Made by a program: the position numbers and the translations under genes | Notes under the pieces: model-generated | The model's database searches: none | What the model saw: only the letters and a program-made list of their open reading frames with translations | Told to the model about the DNA's origin: nothing | Shown here: in pieces, positions 1 to 6,282 of the stretch | Layout: every line of letters begins with the position of its first letter | Position numbering within the stretch: position 1 is the stretch's first letter | Assembly: GCA_028681035.1 (NCBI GenBank) | Contig: JAQUJJ010000051.1 | Coordinates: forward strand, 1-23,719 | DNA: 23,719 bases | Direction of reading: 5' to 3' | From: Candidatus Cloacimonadota bacterium | GTDB lineage: Bacteria; Cloacimonadota; Cloacimonadia; Cloacimonadales; Cloacimonadaceae

Positions 1-2
1 TC

Positions 3-1787
3 TTTCGCTTGCTAAAGGACAGCGTAAACGAAATCATTAATGAATACTACTATCGGTTTTATGATCCCGAATTGCAACGTATGGCACATGGTTCAACAGA
101 CCGCCATGTTAGGGAGGTTTTTGCCGAAGAGTTTTACCGCAAGCTGCTTTCCGCCTCCTTTATGGTTCAGGGACTGGATGTTTTCATCTCCCGTATCTTG
201 GAATCCTTAGCTGAAATGGGCAAACTATTCCGCCCTGCTGATATTCTAAAACTGATGTCCTATGATCCAGACAAACTGTTTTTCCACTTGCAAAGCAGTA
301 ACTATCACCATGAAAACCAAGTGTTGCTAGGTTCTAAGGGATATTACTTAAATCGCTTGTGGCATTATGAATACCCCATTCCTTTAGGTTTTGTAATTAC
401 CACAGAACTCTATCGCAACCGAGATTTGGTAAACACCCATCCAGATATATCGAACGAATTTGACGAACTGCTAAAGCAAAACTTGCAGAAACTACAAAAG
501 TCCAGTAAACTATTGTTTGGAGACCCCCTAAAACCATTGCTGCTTTCTGTGCGTTCGGGAGCTCCTATGAGTCTTCCTGGAGCCATGGACACATTCCTGA
601 ATATAGGTCTTAACGACGAAATCTGTTTAAAGCTATCCCAACAGCCCAATTACGGGTGGACAGCTTGGGACAGCTATCGTCGGCTTATTCAAAGCTGGGG
701 AATGGCTCACGGACTAAAGCGAGACCTTTTTGACAGAGTTATGATAGATTACAAACAGAGACACAATATCAGCCTAAAAACCCAGTTTCCCTCGAATTTG
801 ATGCGTCAAATGACCGAGGGCTACAAGGCTGTTCTAACAGATAATGGCATTCATTTTGAGCAAGAGCCTTATCTTCAGCTATACAAGGCAATCTCTCATG
901 TGCTTGATAGCTGGAATACGGTTCGGGCAAAACTATACCGTCAGCGTTTGCAGATTTCAGATGAATGGGGAACTGCCGTCATCATCCAGAAAATGGTGAT
1001 GGGAAACATCTCTTTGGAATCCGGTTCTGGAGTGATATTCACTCACGCCGAATGGAACATTGAACCTGGTATTTGCCTAAACGGAGATTTCACAATTTGC
1101 AGCCAAGGAGAAGATGTGGTTGCTGGATTGGTGCACACCTTGCCGATTTCTGAACAGCAAGCAAAAGCTTGTTCGGAAGCAGAGGGGATTAGCCTGGAAG
1201 CACAATTCCCGCTTATTTATAATAGGTTGCGTCGCTTTGCTAATCAGCTTATAATGGACAAAAACTACCCCCATCAGGAGATAGAATTTACCTTTGAAAG
1301 CCCCGCTGAAGAACATCTCTACATCTTACAAACTCGCAACCAGGTTATCCAGAAAGTACCTGACTACAAAGTGCTTTGCGATAGCTCCAATATCCAAAAG
1401 ATTGGTTCTGGCATAGGGATAGGTAAGGGCTGCCTAAGTGGCATAATTGTGATTAGATCTGAAGATATAAAACGCTTTAAAACTGATGATGAAGTGCTTA
1501 TCTTGGTGAGACCGGACACAGTTCCAGACGATATGGAACTGTTGTTCCAATGCCAAGGTCTGCTTACTTCCAGAGGAGGAGTTACCTCACACGCATCGGT
1601 AACTGCTACCAGGCTGGGATTGATTGGGATAGTGAATTGTTGGGATCTAACAGTTGATGAGAGTTCCTCTGTCTGTAAGATAGGAGAGTGTGAACTAAAG
1701 TCCGGAGACGCCATCACTATTGATGCCACCACGGGCTACATCTATAGTGGACATCACCCGCTAAAAAGCATCCACGAGATATTGTAA
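3..1787 (+). CDS. PPDK-like protein (ATP-grasp plus phosphohistidine domain), 5' end outside window
   Basis: The reading frame is open to the left window edge, so the gene starts upstream; the TTG at 9 is only the first start-like codon inside. Residue numbers count from that TTG. Residues 108-440 match the ATP-binding half of pyruvate phosphate dikinase: GSKG near 108, SVRSGAPMSLPGAMDT at 180-195, IIQKMVMGN near 325, QGEDVVAGL near 366 and LQTR near 440. Residues about 465-580 are the swivelling phosphohistidine domain, with GGVTSH carrying the likely catalytic His528. The protein ends about 64 residues after that His, so the roughly 350-residue PEP/pyruvate barrel of normal PPDK (about 870-890 residues) is absent. 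More than 100 residues before the ATP-grasp are unlike PPDK and I do not recognise them. It could still phosphorylate its own His from ATP; the acceptor is unknown. A dehydrogenase gene follows after 28 bases with its own ribosome site. Confidence 0.8.
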   Translation, partial: FRLLKDSVNEIINEYYYRFYDPELQRMAHGSTDRHVREVFAEEFYRKLLSASFMVQGLDVFISRILESLAEMGKLFRPADILKLMSYDPDKLFFHLQSSNYHHENQVLLGSKGYYLNRLWHYEYPIPLGFVITTELYRNRDLVNTHPDISNEFDELLKQNLQKLQKSSKLLFGDPLKPLLLSVRSGAPMSLPGAMDTFLNIGLNDEICLKLSQQPNYGWTAWDSYRRLIQSWGMAHGLKRDLFDRVMIDYKQRHNISLKTQFPSNLMRQMTEGYKAVLTDNGIHFEQEPYLQLYKAISHVLDSWNTVRAKLYRQRLQISDEWGTAVIIQKMVMGNISLESGSGVIFTHAEWNIEPGICLNGDFTICSQGEDVVAGLVHTLPISEQQAKACSEAEGISLEAQFPLIYNRLRRFANQLIMDKNYPHQEIEFTFESPAEEHLYILQTRNQVIQKVPDYKVLCDSSNIQKIGSGIGIGKGCLSGIIVIRSEDIKRFKTDDEVLILVRPDTVPDDMELLFQCQGLLTSRGGVTSHASVTATRLGLIGIVNCWDLTVDESSSVCKIGECELKSGDAITIDATTGYIYSGHHPLKSIHEIL

Positions 1788-1815
1788 CAAAAACATACAT
1801 AAAGGAGAGACGAAA

Positions 1816-3066
1816 ATGCAACTCAATATGAGAAGCAAAAAATTGCTCGGGATTAATGGTTTGGGCAGAATAGGAAAGCTACTGCTCTGGAATCAGATTC
1901 ACCTTCAACATTTTGATGGTATCGTGGTTAACTGTGGAAGGGAAGTTGGTAAAAGCTTGGATGATCTCCTTCAGGTTATCGAAAATGACAGCAGCTATGG
2001 CTCTATTCACCGATTCATCAACGGTATGGTGGGTCCCAAAGTGGAGATTAAGGTATTGGATGCAGATAAGCCCTTGCTACAAATCGGCGGCATTCCTGTG
2101 AAGTTTTTGCGTAGTGCCCGTGACCCCAAGGATATCAATTGGCTTAACGAAGGGGTGAAGATTGTTGTGGATTGCACAGGCAGTTTCCTAGACCCCAGCC
2201 TAGCAGCCGAAAGAGACAAATCTTGCATACGTGGGCACTTAGACGCTGGCGCATTGAAGGTGATTTGTAGCGCCCCATTCAAGCTAAAAAGCGGAAACAG
2301 CTATCCCAAAGACAGTAAAACACTTATATTTGGGATAAACCACTTGGAATATGACCCTCGCGAGCATCATGTGCTATCAGCGGCTTCTTGCACTACCACG
2401 GGATTATCTCACATGATTAAGCCCTTGATGGAAAGCGAGATAACCTCAAGAATCATGACCGCTTCCATGAGCACTATCCATGCTGCCACAAATACTCAAT
2501 CCATTCTTGATAGTGTGCCAAAAGCAGGTGCTACCGATCTCCGTAAAACTCGCAGCGTACTTAACAACATCATCCTATCCACCACTGGTGTTACCAAAGC
2601 TCTTGAACAAGTGATCCCAGAGGTAAGGAATATCGGGTTCATGGCTGATAGCGTGAGAATTCCCACCAGCACAGTTTCTCTTATCAACCTTAACGTTACC
2701 TTCCACACCGACCTAAATGCCCTGGGAGAACCCCTTGTTAACCGCAAACTCATTAATGAGGTTTTTTACCAAGCTTCCCAAGGCTCACAAAAAGGATTGC
2801 TGGTTTATAGCGAAAGACAAAACGTATCATCAGACCTGATTGGTAGCATGGCGGCTGTAACCATCGAGGCGCACGAGACACACACTCGTACGGGGTTTAT
2901 CGCCTTACCTCCCAAAATATTGGAAAGCGTTGGTGACCTTAAGGGAAAACATCTGGAAATGCCCGTAACTCATGCCAAAATCTTCGGTTGGTATGATAAC
3001 GAACTGGGTTCCTACGTGAACTGCCTTTCCAAATTGACTAACTATGTAGAAAGCAAAAGCTTCTAA
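1816..3066 (+). CDS. gap: glyceraldehyde-3-phosphate dehydrogenase family protein (divergent)
   Basis: A 416-residue protein of the GAPDH family, which normally oxidises glyceraldehyde 3-phosphate with NAD(P) in the cytoplasm. Visible landmarks are the Rossmann motif GINGLGRIG (12-20), the catalytic Cys192 in SAASCTTT, the His222 in MSTIHAATNTQ, RIPTSTVSLINLNV near 281-294 and WYDNELGSY at 392-400. It is about 80 residues longer than typical GAPDH (about 335). Two departures stand out: the usual Asn after CTT is Thr195, and the stretch that normally holds the NAD-selecting Asp after the second beta strand reads VVNCGREVG (37-45) with no Asp. Cofactor or substrate preference may therefore differ. 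The start is supported by AAGGAG about 8 bases before ATG. It lies 28 bases after the PPDK-like gene, suggesting one transcript and a link to lower glycolysis, which is inference. Confidence 0.85.
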   Translation: MQLNMRSKKLLGINGLGRIGKLLLWNQIHLQHFDGIVVNCGREVGKSLDDLLQVIENDSSYGSIHRFINGMVGPKVEIKVLDADKPLLQIGGIPVKFLRSARDPKDINWLNEGVKIVVDCTGSFLDPSLAAERDKSCIRGHLDAGALKVICSAPFKLKSGNSYPKDSKTLIFGINHLEYDPREHHVLSAASCTTTGLSHMIKPLMESEITSRIMTASMSTIHAATNTQSILDSVPKAGATDLRKTRSVLNNIILSTTGVTKALEQVIPEVRNIGFMADSVRIPTSTVSLINLNVTFHTDLNALGEPLVNRKLINEVFYQASQGSQKGLLVYSERQNVSSDLIGSMAAVTIEAHETHTRTGFIALPPKILESVGDLKGKHLEMPVTHAKIFGWYDNELGSYVNCLSKLTNYVESKSF

Positions 3067-3091
3067 ACTATACATATTAACCCATTAGATA

Positions 3092-3130
3092 AGCGAGATA
3101 CAGAAATGTATCTCGCTATCGTTTATTTTT
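3092..3130 (+). terminator. rho-independent terminator after the GAPDH gene
   Basis: A perfect 10-bp stem (AGCGAGATAC at 3092-3101 with GTATCTCGCT at 3108-3117), a 6-base loop, and a T-rich tail GTTTATTTTT at 3121-3130, starting 25 bases after the GAPDH stop codon. The tail is interrupted, so strength is uncertain. Confidence 0.7.
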
Positions 3131-3145
3131 GCTAAATTTGTTCTC

Positions 3146-3178
3146 ATACCAGTAAGATTAAATTACTGGTATTTATTA
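3146..3178 (+). terminator. second terminator-like hairpin
   Basis: A perfect 10-bp stem (ATACCAGTAA at 3146-3155 with TTACTGGTAT at 3163-3172) with a 7-base loop and a short TTATTAG tail. It lies 28 bases beyond the first hairpin, so it may be a back-up terminator for the plus-strand unit. Because the stem is symmetric it could also act on minus-strand transcripts. Confidence 0.45.
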
Positions 3179-3237
3179 GTGTTCGGCAGGATTATTACTG
3201 AAACATTCGCAAGCTAATAGTGTATCGAAACTGGTTT

Positions 3238-3328
3238 CTTCCTTGCAAGCATTGCCCTATCATTGCCCACCCAATGCCCATGTGGAGGTCAATGAGTGGA
3301 CAATGATAGGGCAATAGCTGCAAGGAAG
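3238..3328. repeat. long imperfect inverted repeat, 28-base arms
   Basis: Arms at 3238-3265 and 3301-3328 are complementary over 28 bases except for a central 3-base block that reads AGC on the plus strand in both arms. The 35-base spacer has further weak pairing at its ends (4 of 5 bases). The motif ATTGCCC recurs inside. As RNA it would fold into one long hairpin; as DNA it resembles a tiny non-coding mobile element, but I see no target-site duplication. Confidence 0.7.
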
Positions 3329-3350
3329 GCACTACAAATAAATGATTTTT

Positions 3351-3447
3351 GATTTACAATTACGCTGCGAAGAATTGATTTTGACTTACAATTACGCTGC
3401 GATCAGTTCAGCAATAAAACAGTACAACTAACACACAGCGTAATTGT
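3351..3447. repeat. three copies of a short repeat (ACAATTACGCTG)
   Basis: Copies lie at 3351-3370 and 3383-3402 in direct orientation, spaced 32 bases and sharing 19 of 20 bases, and a 12-base inverted copy at 3436-3447 reads CAGCGTAATTGT. Too few and too short for CRISPR. They may be protein-binding sites or remains of a larger repeat. Confidence 0.6.
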
Positions 3448-3582
3448 GGGTTAAAATAAAAGCGGAACAAGCAAGTTAAGCATTTTAACTCATAAATCGG
3501 CGAATTGGTAACCAACAGTGCTTTTTACAAAAAGACAGTCGCCGATTATATAAGTCAAAATCACTATCACACAGCCTAGGAG

Positions 3583-3682
3583 TACCATCAGTACGGCATA
3601 TTTGATTTAAATGCGTCTTTATGAGGTGCATTATTTTCGTTCGTATGTTTTCTGTCTATCTAAAATACCATGCCTACGGCAT
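3583..3682. repeat. paired 17-base repeats with a TACGG hairpin core
   Basis: TACCATCAGTACGGCAT (3583-3599) and TACCATGCCTACGGCAT (3666-3682) match at 14 of 17 positions and start 83 bases apart. The second folds as ATGCC-TAC-GGCAT. From memory, such CCTACGG-centred mini-hairpins are common dispersed REP-like elements in Bacteroidetes-like genomes; that link is not tested here. Confidence 0.5.
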
Positions 3683-3731
3683 TCTTCGCAGAATCATCAA
3701 AACTCTTCTTGAGCGGATCGTATTCTACGGT

Positions 3732-3787
3732 GAATATCCTTAGCACTATTAACCCCTCGGTGTTAGAATATTCTTTTCTTTCCTAAA
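3732..3787 (+). terminator. imperfect hairpin with pyrimidine tail
   Basis: GAATATCCTTAGCAC (3732-3746) pairs imperfectly with GTGTTAGAATATTC (3760-3773), followed by a T/C-rich run. No gene directly precedes it on the plus strand, so its role is unclear. Confidence 0.25.
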
Positions 3788-3861
3788 GATAAGAAGCAAA
3801 AGAAAGCCGGAAGCCCAAGTGTGACGCACAGCCACCTTCGCTCCCTTGCTGCGCTTGGGGG

Positions 3862-3901
3862 AGCTACGGTAGCTATGCTTAACTGAGAGAACACTGTTAA
3901 G
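3862..3901. repeat. two adjacent small hairpins downstream of the minus-strand lipoprotein gene
   Basis: AGCTA-CGG-TAGCT at 3862-3874, and CTTAAC (3878-3883) paired with GTTAAG (3896-3901). They lie 34 bases beyond the stop codon of the minus-strand gene and could help end its transcript, but no clean T run is seen on that strand. Confidence 0.4.
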
Positions 3902-3934
3902 TTTCCAATGTAAAAAGGTAAGAATCATAAAAGT

Positions 3935-5560
3935 TTACAGACCTGCCCTGCAGACGCGGAAACCGATGCCGAAGTAGAAGTCGAATGGGCTGTCGCTGTC
4001 TCGATTCGCAACCCGGCAGAGGCCGGCACGATCGTACCAGTAACCGCCCCGAAGGATACGGCCCGACCCGCTACTGGGCCCTGTCGGATTGTTTTGCAGA
4101 CTGGAGCTGTAGCTGCTATACCAATCCCAACACCATTCATAAAGATTACCGCTCATGTCATAAAGACCTAACGCATTGGGAGATTTGCTGCCAACTGGAT
4201 GTGAAGCGCTGCCTGCGTTTGATGAGTACCAAGCCACGGCATCGATGTCGTCACTACCAGAATACAGATAATCCGGGTTATTCGTTGCACCCCGTGCCGC
4301 ATATTCCCACTCTGCCTCGGTGGGTAAACGGTAACCATTGGCAGTCCAATTGCAGATCGCTGCATTCCAGGTGGTATTAGTGGATGTAGGAACCGCTCCC
4401 CAATTGGCTGGATTGGTAGAGCCGGAGATACTGTAAACCGGAGTAAGCCCCTCAGCCATACTGCGCAGATTGCAATACTTCAAAATGGCATACCAGGATA
4501 CATAATAAGCAGGATAATTATTGCCAAGCCCATAGCTACTTGTCCAGCTTGAACTCGGTTGCATATATTGGGAATACTCTGCCTGCGTAACCTCATATTT
4601 ACCCATATAGAAGGGGTTCAGCGTTACGTTGTGGATGGGCAGTTCATCGCTATCTCCACCACCTGTGGTTCTGCCCATGGTGAAAGTACCGCCAGGAACA
4701 TAGACCATCTGGCCGGGGGTTGAGCTAATAGTATAAGTAGCGCTTGCTATCGCACTGTCCGTCCAGCCGGATTTAAACGCCTTTGCCTTGATGGTGGTTG
4801 TCTGGCTTACACTGATCGAGGAGTTGTATTGCGTAGAATTAGCTGTGGGATCATTGCCATTGGTGGTATATCGTATCGTGGCTCCACTGGTTGTGCAACC
4901 GAGGGATAAGTTCTGGGCACTGGAATAAGAACCACCCGCAGGACTAAAGGTGGGGGTAGCTACGGTTTGGGGAGCATTAATAGTGTATTGTCCCGAAGCA
5001 ATTGTGCTGTCATTCCAACCGGATTTGGTAGCTTTTGCCTTTAAGGTTGAAGTTGTAGATATGGTGACTGGACTTGTATATTGAATGGAAGGTGAAGAAC
5101 CATCTGTTGAATAAAAGATAGTCGCTCCAGAAGTAGCACAAGAGATTGTAACACTCTGTGCTGTTGTGTATGTGGCAGCAGGAGGACTGAAGGTAGGAGT
5201 AGCTACCGTCCCGGGAGTTGTTCCAATTGTATATGTAGCTGTTGCTATAGCACTATCTGTCCAACCTGATCTAAAAGCCTGAGCTTTGATTGTTGTGGTT
5301 GCGGTAATTGCTATCGGGTTTGTATAAGCTGTAGAATTGGATGTAGGGTTACTGCCATCAGTAGTATATGCTATCGATGCTCCTACTGTAGAACAAATGA
5401 TACTTACGCTTTGAGTATCCGTGTACGTCCCGCCACCGGGGCTTAAAACCGGAATGGCACATTGGTCTGCCGGTTCTGTAGTTTCCTTTTTGCAGCTCAT
5501 GAGCATAGCAAGCATGAGGATTGCTGCGATTAAGATAGTAATAATTCGCCTTGCTTTCAT
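3935..5560 (-). CDS. lipoprotein with three CHB_HEX_C-type repeats and a C-terminal FGE/SUMF1-like domain
   Basis: 541 residues. The N terminus is a lipoprotein signal: MKARR, a hydrophobic stretch, then LMSC with Cys23 as the lipidation site, so export and membrane anchoring are likely. Residues about 34-112, 118-194 and 198-278 are three copies of a chitobiase/beta-hexosaminidase C-terminal-like unit, each with YTTDGS-like and SGWTDSAIA-like motifs and ending in YTI. Residues 284-541 are a formylglycine-generating-enzyme fold: MVYVPGGTFTMG, KYEVTQAEY, GYRLPTEAEWEYAARG, MSGNLYEWCWDWY, RILRGGYW and GFRVCRAG. In true FGE two cysteines five residues apart follow RGGxW; here the first is Asp510 and only Cys515 remains, so sulfatase activation is unlikely and a binding or structural role is more likely. 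The start has GGAGG at 5567-5571, 6 bases from ATG. It stands alone, opposite to its neighbours, flanked by repeat-rich gaps. Confidence 0.85.
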   Translation of the reverse strand: MKARRIITILIAAILMLAMLMSCKKETTEPADQCAIPVLSPGGGTYTDTQSVSIICSTVGASIAYTTDGSNPTSNSTAYTNPIAITATTTIKAQAFRSGWTDSAIATATYTIGTTPGTVATPTFSPPAATYTTAQSVTISCATSGATIFYSTDGSSPSIQYTSPVTISTTSTLKAKATKSGWNDSTIASGQYTINAPQTVATPTFSPAGGSYSSAQNLSLGCTTSGATIRYTTNGNDPTANSTQYNSSISVSQTTTIKAKAFKSGWTDSAIASATYTISSTPGQMVYVPGGTFTMGRTTGGGDSDELPIHNVTLNPFYMGKYEVTQAEYSQYMQPSSSWTSSYGLGNNYPAYYVSWYAILKYCNLRSMAEGLTPVYSISGSTNPANWGAVPTSTNTTWNAAICNWTANGYRLPTEAEWEYAARGATNNPDYLYSGSDDIDAVAWYSSNAGSASHPVGSKSPNALGLYDMSGNLYEWCWDWYSSYSSSLQNNPTGPSSGSGRILRGGYWYDRAGLCRVANRDSDSPFDFYFGIGFRVCRAGL

Positions 5561-5605
5561 TTTGTACCTCCAGTATAATGTTTATATCGTGTTGTTTCTC
5601 TCGTA

Positions 5606-5627
5606 GTGCATAATTTCAGTAATGCAC
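5606..5627 (-). promoter_or_regulatory. small dyad in the leader of the lipoprotein gene
   Basis: GTGCAT (5606-5611) and ATGCAC (5622-5627) are inverted around a 10-base spacer, about 46 bases upstream of the lipoprotein start codon. It could be an operator or a leader hairpin. No clear -35/-10 pair was found. Confidence 0.25.
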
Positions 5628-5658
5628 CACTATTACAAATTACTTGATTGATTGTATT

Positions 5659-5877
5659 TCATTGGGAAATGATCTCTTCCTGAGTGTTGGGGTAATTATC
5701 GATGGATGTTTTGATCTCGTATGATTTGCCAGTATTGTAGTAAAAAGTGCTGATAATAAATTCGAAGAATCCATCGCTTATCTCACTAAGTGCGCTTAAA
5801 GCGTTAGTGTTAGCGACAGCATACTTCTGTTTGATTAGATCAAACTCCTGGTACTTCTCGAAAGTCTCAAAATGCAT
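5659..5877 (-). CDS. small hypothetical protein, 72 residues
   Basis: An ORF with a plausible start: on the minus strand GGAG lies 5 bases before the ATG. Composition looks protein-like, with a helical N-terminal half (MHFETFEKYQEFDLIKQKY) and an acidic tail (NTQEEIISQ). No cysteine pairs, signal peptide or membrane segment. I do not recognise the family. It lies about 100 bases upstream of the lipoprotein gene on the same strand, and the two could be co-transcribed. It could also be a remnant of a longer gene or a chance ORF. Confidence 0.4.
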   Translation of the reverse strand: MHFETFEKYQEFDLIKQKYAVANTNALSALSEISDGFFEFIISTFYYNTGKSYEIKTSIDNYPNTQEEIISQ

Positions 5878-6282
5878 CTATGCTCCATACTTGTAGTAAT
5901 ATCGCCTATGTCTTGTGTGTAGCACTACGAACTTCTACCTCAATTGCAGAATAACCAATGCTTGTTTTTCTGTCAATCTAAATTTATGTCGCATCCTTAT
6001 ACATCCGTATTTGTCAGCATACAGGGCAGTTCTTTCCTTGCTCCATAACAAAGTAACCAAAGCGAGCACAAGGAGTTGGGGGATAATGGATTTTACCACG
6101 AATTAACACTAATAAAAGCACGAATGGGCACGAATAATGTGTGAAGAGATTATGAGAGAAGTCTATCTGGCTATTTATACTGCCTTGAGAGCAGACTGCA
6201 CCTGATCGGTTCAGTAATCAAGTGTATCTCACTTGCAAAGCTCTCACCTAACGCATTTCATACTTGACAGAAAGAGGCATAA
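5878..6282. other. intergenic stretch with CACGAAT repeats
   Basis: About 400 bases between a minus-strand ORF and a plus-strand gene block. It contains the CACGAAT cluster at 6097-6135 and a perfect 6-bp dyad, CAAGTG-TATCT-CACTTG, at 6219-6235. The promoter of the downstream block should lie here, but I could not place a convincing one. A 63-codon plus-strand frame at 5915-6106 has no supporting features. Confidence 0.5.
6097..6135 (+). repeat. cluster of four CACGAAT-type repeats
   Basis: CACGAAT at 6097-6103, CACTAAT at 6107-6113, CACGAAT at 6119-6125 and 6129-6135, with 3- to 5-base spacers. From memory, this degenerate repeat occurs in many bacterial genomes, often just upstream of GxxExxY-family genes; no such gene follows here. 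Confidence 0.6.

Larger units (their letters stand above)
3067..3934. other. gene-free, hairpin-rich region
   Basis: About 870 bases between a plus-strand and a minus-strand gene that converge here. I find no convincing coding frame. The stretch holds many inverted and direct repeats: two perfect 10-bp hairpins near the left end, a long inverted repeat at 3238-3328, three copies of a 12-mer at 3351-3447, a 9-bp inverted repeat at 3495-3503/3539-3547, and four short TACGG-centred elements between 3583 and 3874. These are listed separately. The region serves as the terminator zone for both flanking genes and seems to have collected small repeats. Confidence 0.7.

Noticed and set aside
3351..3447. 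Possible CRISPR array
   Set aside because: Only two direct copies plus one inverted partial copy, 12-base spacer, and no cas genes.
3985..4380. 131-codon plus-strand ORF opposite the FGE-like gene
   Set aside because: Antisense shadow of a strongly supported coding frame, with no motif of its own.
3935..4711. True formylglycine-generating enzyme (sulfatase activator)
   Set aside because: The first catalytic Cys is Asp510, and no sulfatase gene is nearby.
5915..6106. 63-codon plus-strand ORF
   Set aside because: No ribosome site, cysteine-rich random-looking composition, and it runs into the CACGAAT repeats.
6264..6269. TTGACA as a -35 box for the PP-loop gene
   Set aside because: A matching -10 would lie inside the coding sequence, so it cannot drive this start.
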